Assembly (NCBI GenBank): GCA_019247255.1
Contig: JAFAPJ010000303.1
Location: forward strand, 1 to 7,130
Source of the DNA: Methylobacteriaceae bacterium
GTDB lineage: Bacteria > Pseudomonadota > Alphaproteobacteria > Rhizobiales > Beijerinckiaceae
DNA length: 7,130 nucleotides
Direction: 5' to 3'
Both the position numbers and the translations under genes were made by a program. How positions within the stretch are numbered: position 1 is the first letter of the stretch; every line of letters begins with the position of its first letter. Positions 6,739 to 7,130 of this stretch are shown one piece after another. Under the pieces are notes generated by a model. It was not told the DNA's origin and did no database searches. It worked only from the letters and a program-made list of their open reading frames with translations.

Positions 6739-6766
6739 GGCCTGCCAGCGCCGAGGCGGGCAGGCC
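6739..6766. promoter_or_regulatory. 8-bp inverted repeat, 12-bp spacer (candidate operator)
   Basis: GGCCTGCC (6739-6746) and GGCAGGCC (6759-6766) are exact inverse complements with a 12-bp spacer. The repeat covers the place where the -35 element of the flavoenzyme promoter would lie relative to the TATTCT hexamer, so a bound protein could activate or block that promoter. It overlaps the left copy of the 15-bp direct repeat. Confidence 0.45.
6743..6757 (+). repeat. Left copy of a 15-bp direct repeat (13/15 identical)
   Basis: TGCCAGCGCCGAGGC here matches TGCAAGCGCCGAAGC at 6823-6837 at 13 of 15 positions. Direct repeats are the usual binding arrangement of AraC/XylS-family activators, and the TGCA-like start resembles the first block of a XylS half-site, although the second block (GGNTA) does not match. 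Confidence 0.45.
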
Positions 6767-6779
6767 GGCGCTTTATGGC

Positions 6780-6801
6780 GCGCAGGGGCTAGCGCCTGCG
6801 C
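6780..6801. promoter_or_regulatory. 22-bp near-perfect palindrome (candidate operator)
   Basis: Centred between 6790 and 6791, ten of eleven base pairs are symmetric; the only mismatch is G6787/G6794. The half-sites are GCGCAGGGGCT and AGCGCCTGCGC, with an NheI-like GCTAGC core. It has no loop, so it suits binding of a homodimeric regulator (TetR, GntR or MarR type) better than a hairpin. It lies near the middle of the divergent spacer, from which both promoters could be controlled. Confidence 0.55.
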
Positions 6802-6822
6802 TCACGGGATAGAGGCGGGGTC

Positions 6823-6837
6823 TGCAAGCGCCGAAGC
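6823..6837 (+). repeat. Right copy of the 15-bp direct repeat
   Basis: TGCAAGCGCCGAAGC, the partner of the copy at 6743-6757, offset by exactly 80 bp. It lies 28 bp ahead of the ligase TTG start and may overlap the ligase transcription start region, where a bound protein could autoregulate or repress. Confidence 0.45.
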
Positions 6838-6852
6838 TCGCCCGTACCCCTC

Positions 6853-6856
6853 GGAG
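6853..6856 (+). promoter_or_regulatory. Shine-Dalgarno site of the CoA-ligase gene
   Basis: GGAG lies nine bases ahead of the TTG at 6866-6868. It supports this rare start codon, since the frame has no ATG or GTG nearby and its first in-frame ATG (7088) is already inside the conserved region. Confidence 0.5.
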
Positions 6857-6865
6857 ACTGGACGC

Positions 6866-7130
6866 TTGGACGCCGCGCTTCCCTTAGCCCTCCCGACCTC
6901 CCGGGCCGAGATCGCGGCCATCCAGAGCCGGCGCAAGCGCGAGGCGTTCCTGCGCGCCAGGACGGTCCCGTGGTACGCCGAGAGGCTCGCCGGCATCGAC
7001 CCCGATCGTCTCGACGAGCCGGACGAGTGGCGCAAGATCCCGATCCTCGACAAGGACACGCTGCGCCGGTTCGACCACGCCGCCTTCATGGAGAACTTCT
7101 GCTGCGCCGGCCCGGACGAGATCGCCGAAT
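6866..7130 (+). CDS. Phenylacetate-CoA-ligase-like AMP-forming acyl-CoA ligase (5' part, runs off right edge)
   Basis: The 88 visible residues, read from a TTG start, match the N-terminal region of the PaaK-like branch of adenylate-forming CoA ligases: A-A-I-Q-S-R-R-K-R-E-A-F near 17-28, then V-P-W-Y-A-E-R-L at 34-41, then E-W-R-K-I-P-I-L-D-K-D near 54-64, where related enzymes have the conserved (I/L)-P-x-x-x-K-x-x-(L/I). The AMP-binding P-loop and catalytic lysine would lie beyond the window edge, so activity cannot be checked. The enzyme is expected to convert an aromatic acid, ATP and CoA to aryl-CoA, AMP and pyrophosphate. It diverges from the aryl-CoA monooxygenase/reductase gene and could supply its substrate (salicylate or 2-aminobenzoate are the obvious candidates). 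The frame is open upstream of the TTG, so an alternative upstream non-ATG start cannot be fully excluded. Confidence 0.82.
   Translation, partial: MDAALPLALPTSRAEIAAIQSRRKREAFLRARTVPWYAERLAGIDPDRLDEPDEWRKIPILDKDTLRRFDHAAFMENFCCAGPDEIAE

Larger units (their letters stand above)
6697..6865. promoter_or_regulatory. Divergent promoter/operator region between flavoenzyme and CoA-ligase genes
   Basis: This 169-bp spacer must hold the promoters for both diverging genes. On the minus strand TATTCT (6723-6718) is a plausible -10 element 22 bases from the GTG start; no good -35 lies upstream, as expected for an activator-dependent promoter. On the plus strand no convincing promoter can be picked. The region is unusually rich in symmetry, listed separately, and contains AGCGCC three times on the plus strand (6747, 6791, 6827) and once inverted (GGCGCT at 6767-6772). 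Confidence 0.6.

Noticed and set aside
6802..7089. A 95-codon minus-strand frame opposite the CoA-ligase start
   Set aside because: Antisense to a recognisable ligase N-terminus; Arg/Ser/Ala-rich with no motif.

Overview
This 7.1-kb window is very G+C-rich, with strong G/C bias at third codon positions. It looks like chromosomal DNA of an alphaproteobacterium, most likely a Hyphomicrobiales (Rhizobiales) lineage such as a Methylobacterium-, Salinarimonas- or Bradyrhizobium-like organism. That placement rests on protein style and composition only, because the window holds no rRNA, tRNA or other phylogenetic marker. I see no insertion sequence, CRISPR array, prophage gene or RNA gene.

Layout, left to right. 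Six genes read leftward (minus strand) and one reads rightward at the right edge. (1) The first 15 codons of an exported protein or lipoprotein run off the left edge. (2) Next is a periplasmic protein with a WD40-type beta-propeller fused to a class I cytochrome c domain. (3) A secreted SGNH/GDSL hydrolase follows. (4) After a 300-bp spacer comes an AraC/XylS-family regulator. (5) Then a GNAT acetyltransferase. (6) Then a 786-residue bifunctional flavoprotein, an N-terminal FAD monooxygenase fused to an Old Yellow Enzyme-type reductase, of the salicylyl-CoA 5-hydroxylase / 2-aminobenzoyl-CoA monooxygenase-reductase class. (7) Across a 169-bp divergent promoter region, a plus-strand gene starting at TTG encodes the first 88 residues of a phenylacetate-CoA-ligase-like acyl-CoA ligase.

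The right half reads as an aromatic-acid catabolic locus. A ligase would make an aryl-CoA, and the bifunctional flavoenzyme would hydroxylate and possibly reduce the CoA-bound ring without a ring-cleaving dioxygenase at that step. The AraC/XylS-type protein, two genes further on, is a reasonable candidate regulator. The divergent region holds a 22-bp near-perfect palindrome, a 13/15 direct repeat 80 bp apart and a further inverted repeat, which suggests regulated divergent transcription. The left half (cytochrome fusion and secreted esterase) has no evident link to that pathway and looks like ordinary periplasmic accessory genes.

The least charted points are the true substrate of the fusion flavoenzyme, the operator architecture of the divergent region, and the role of the propeller-cytochrome fusion. 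No wholly new system can be demonstrated from this window.
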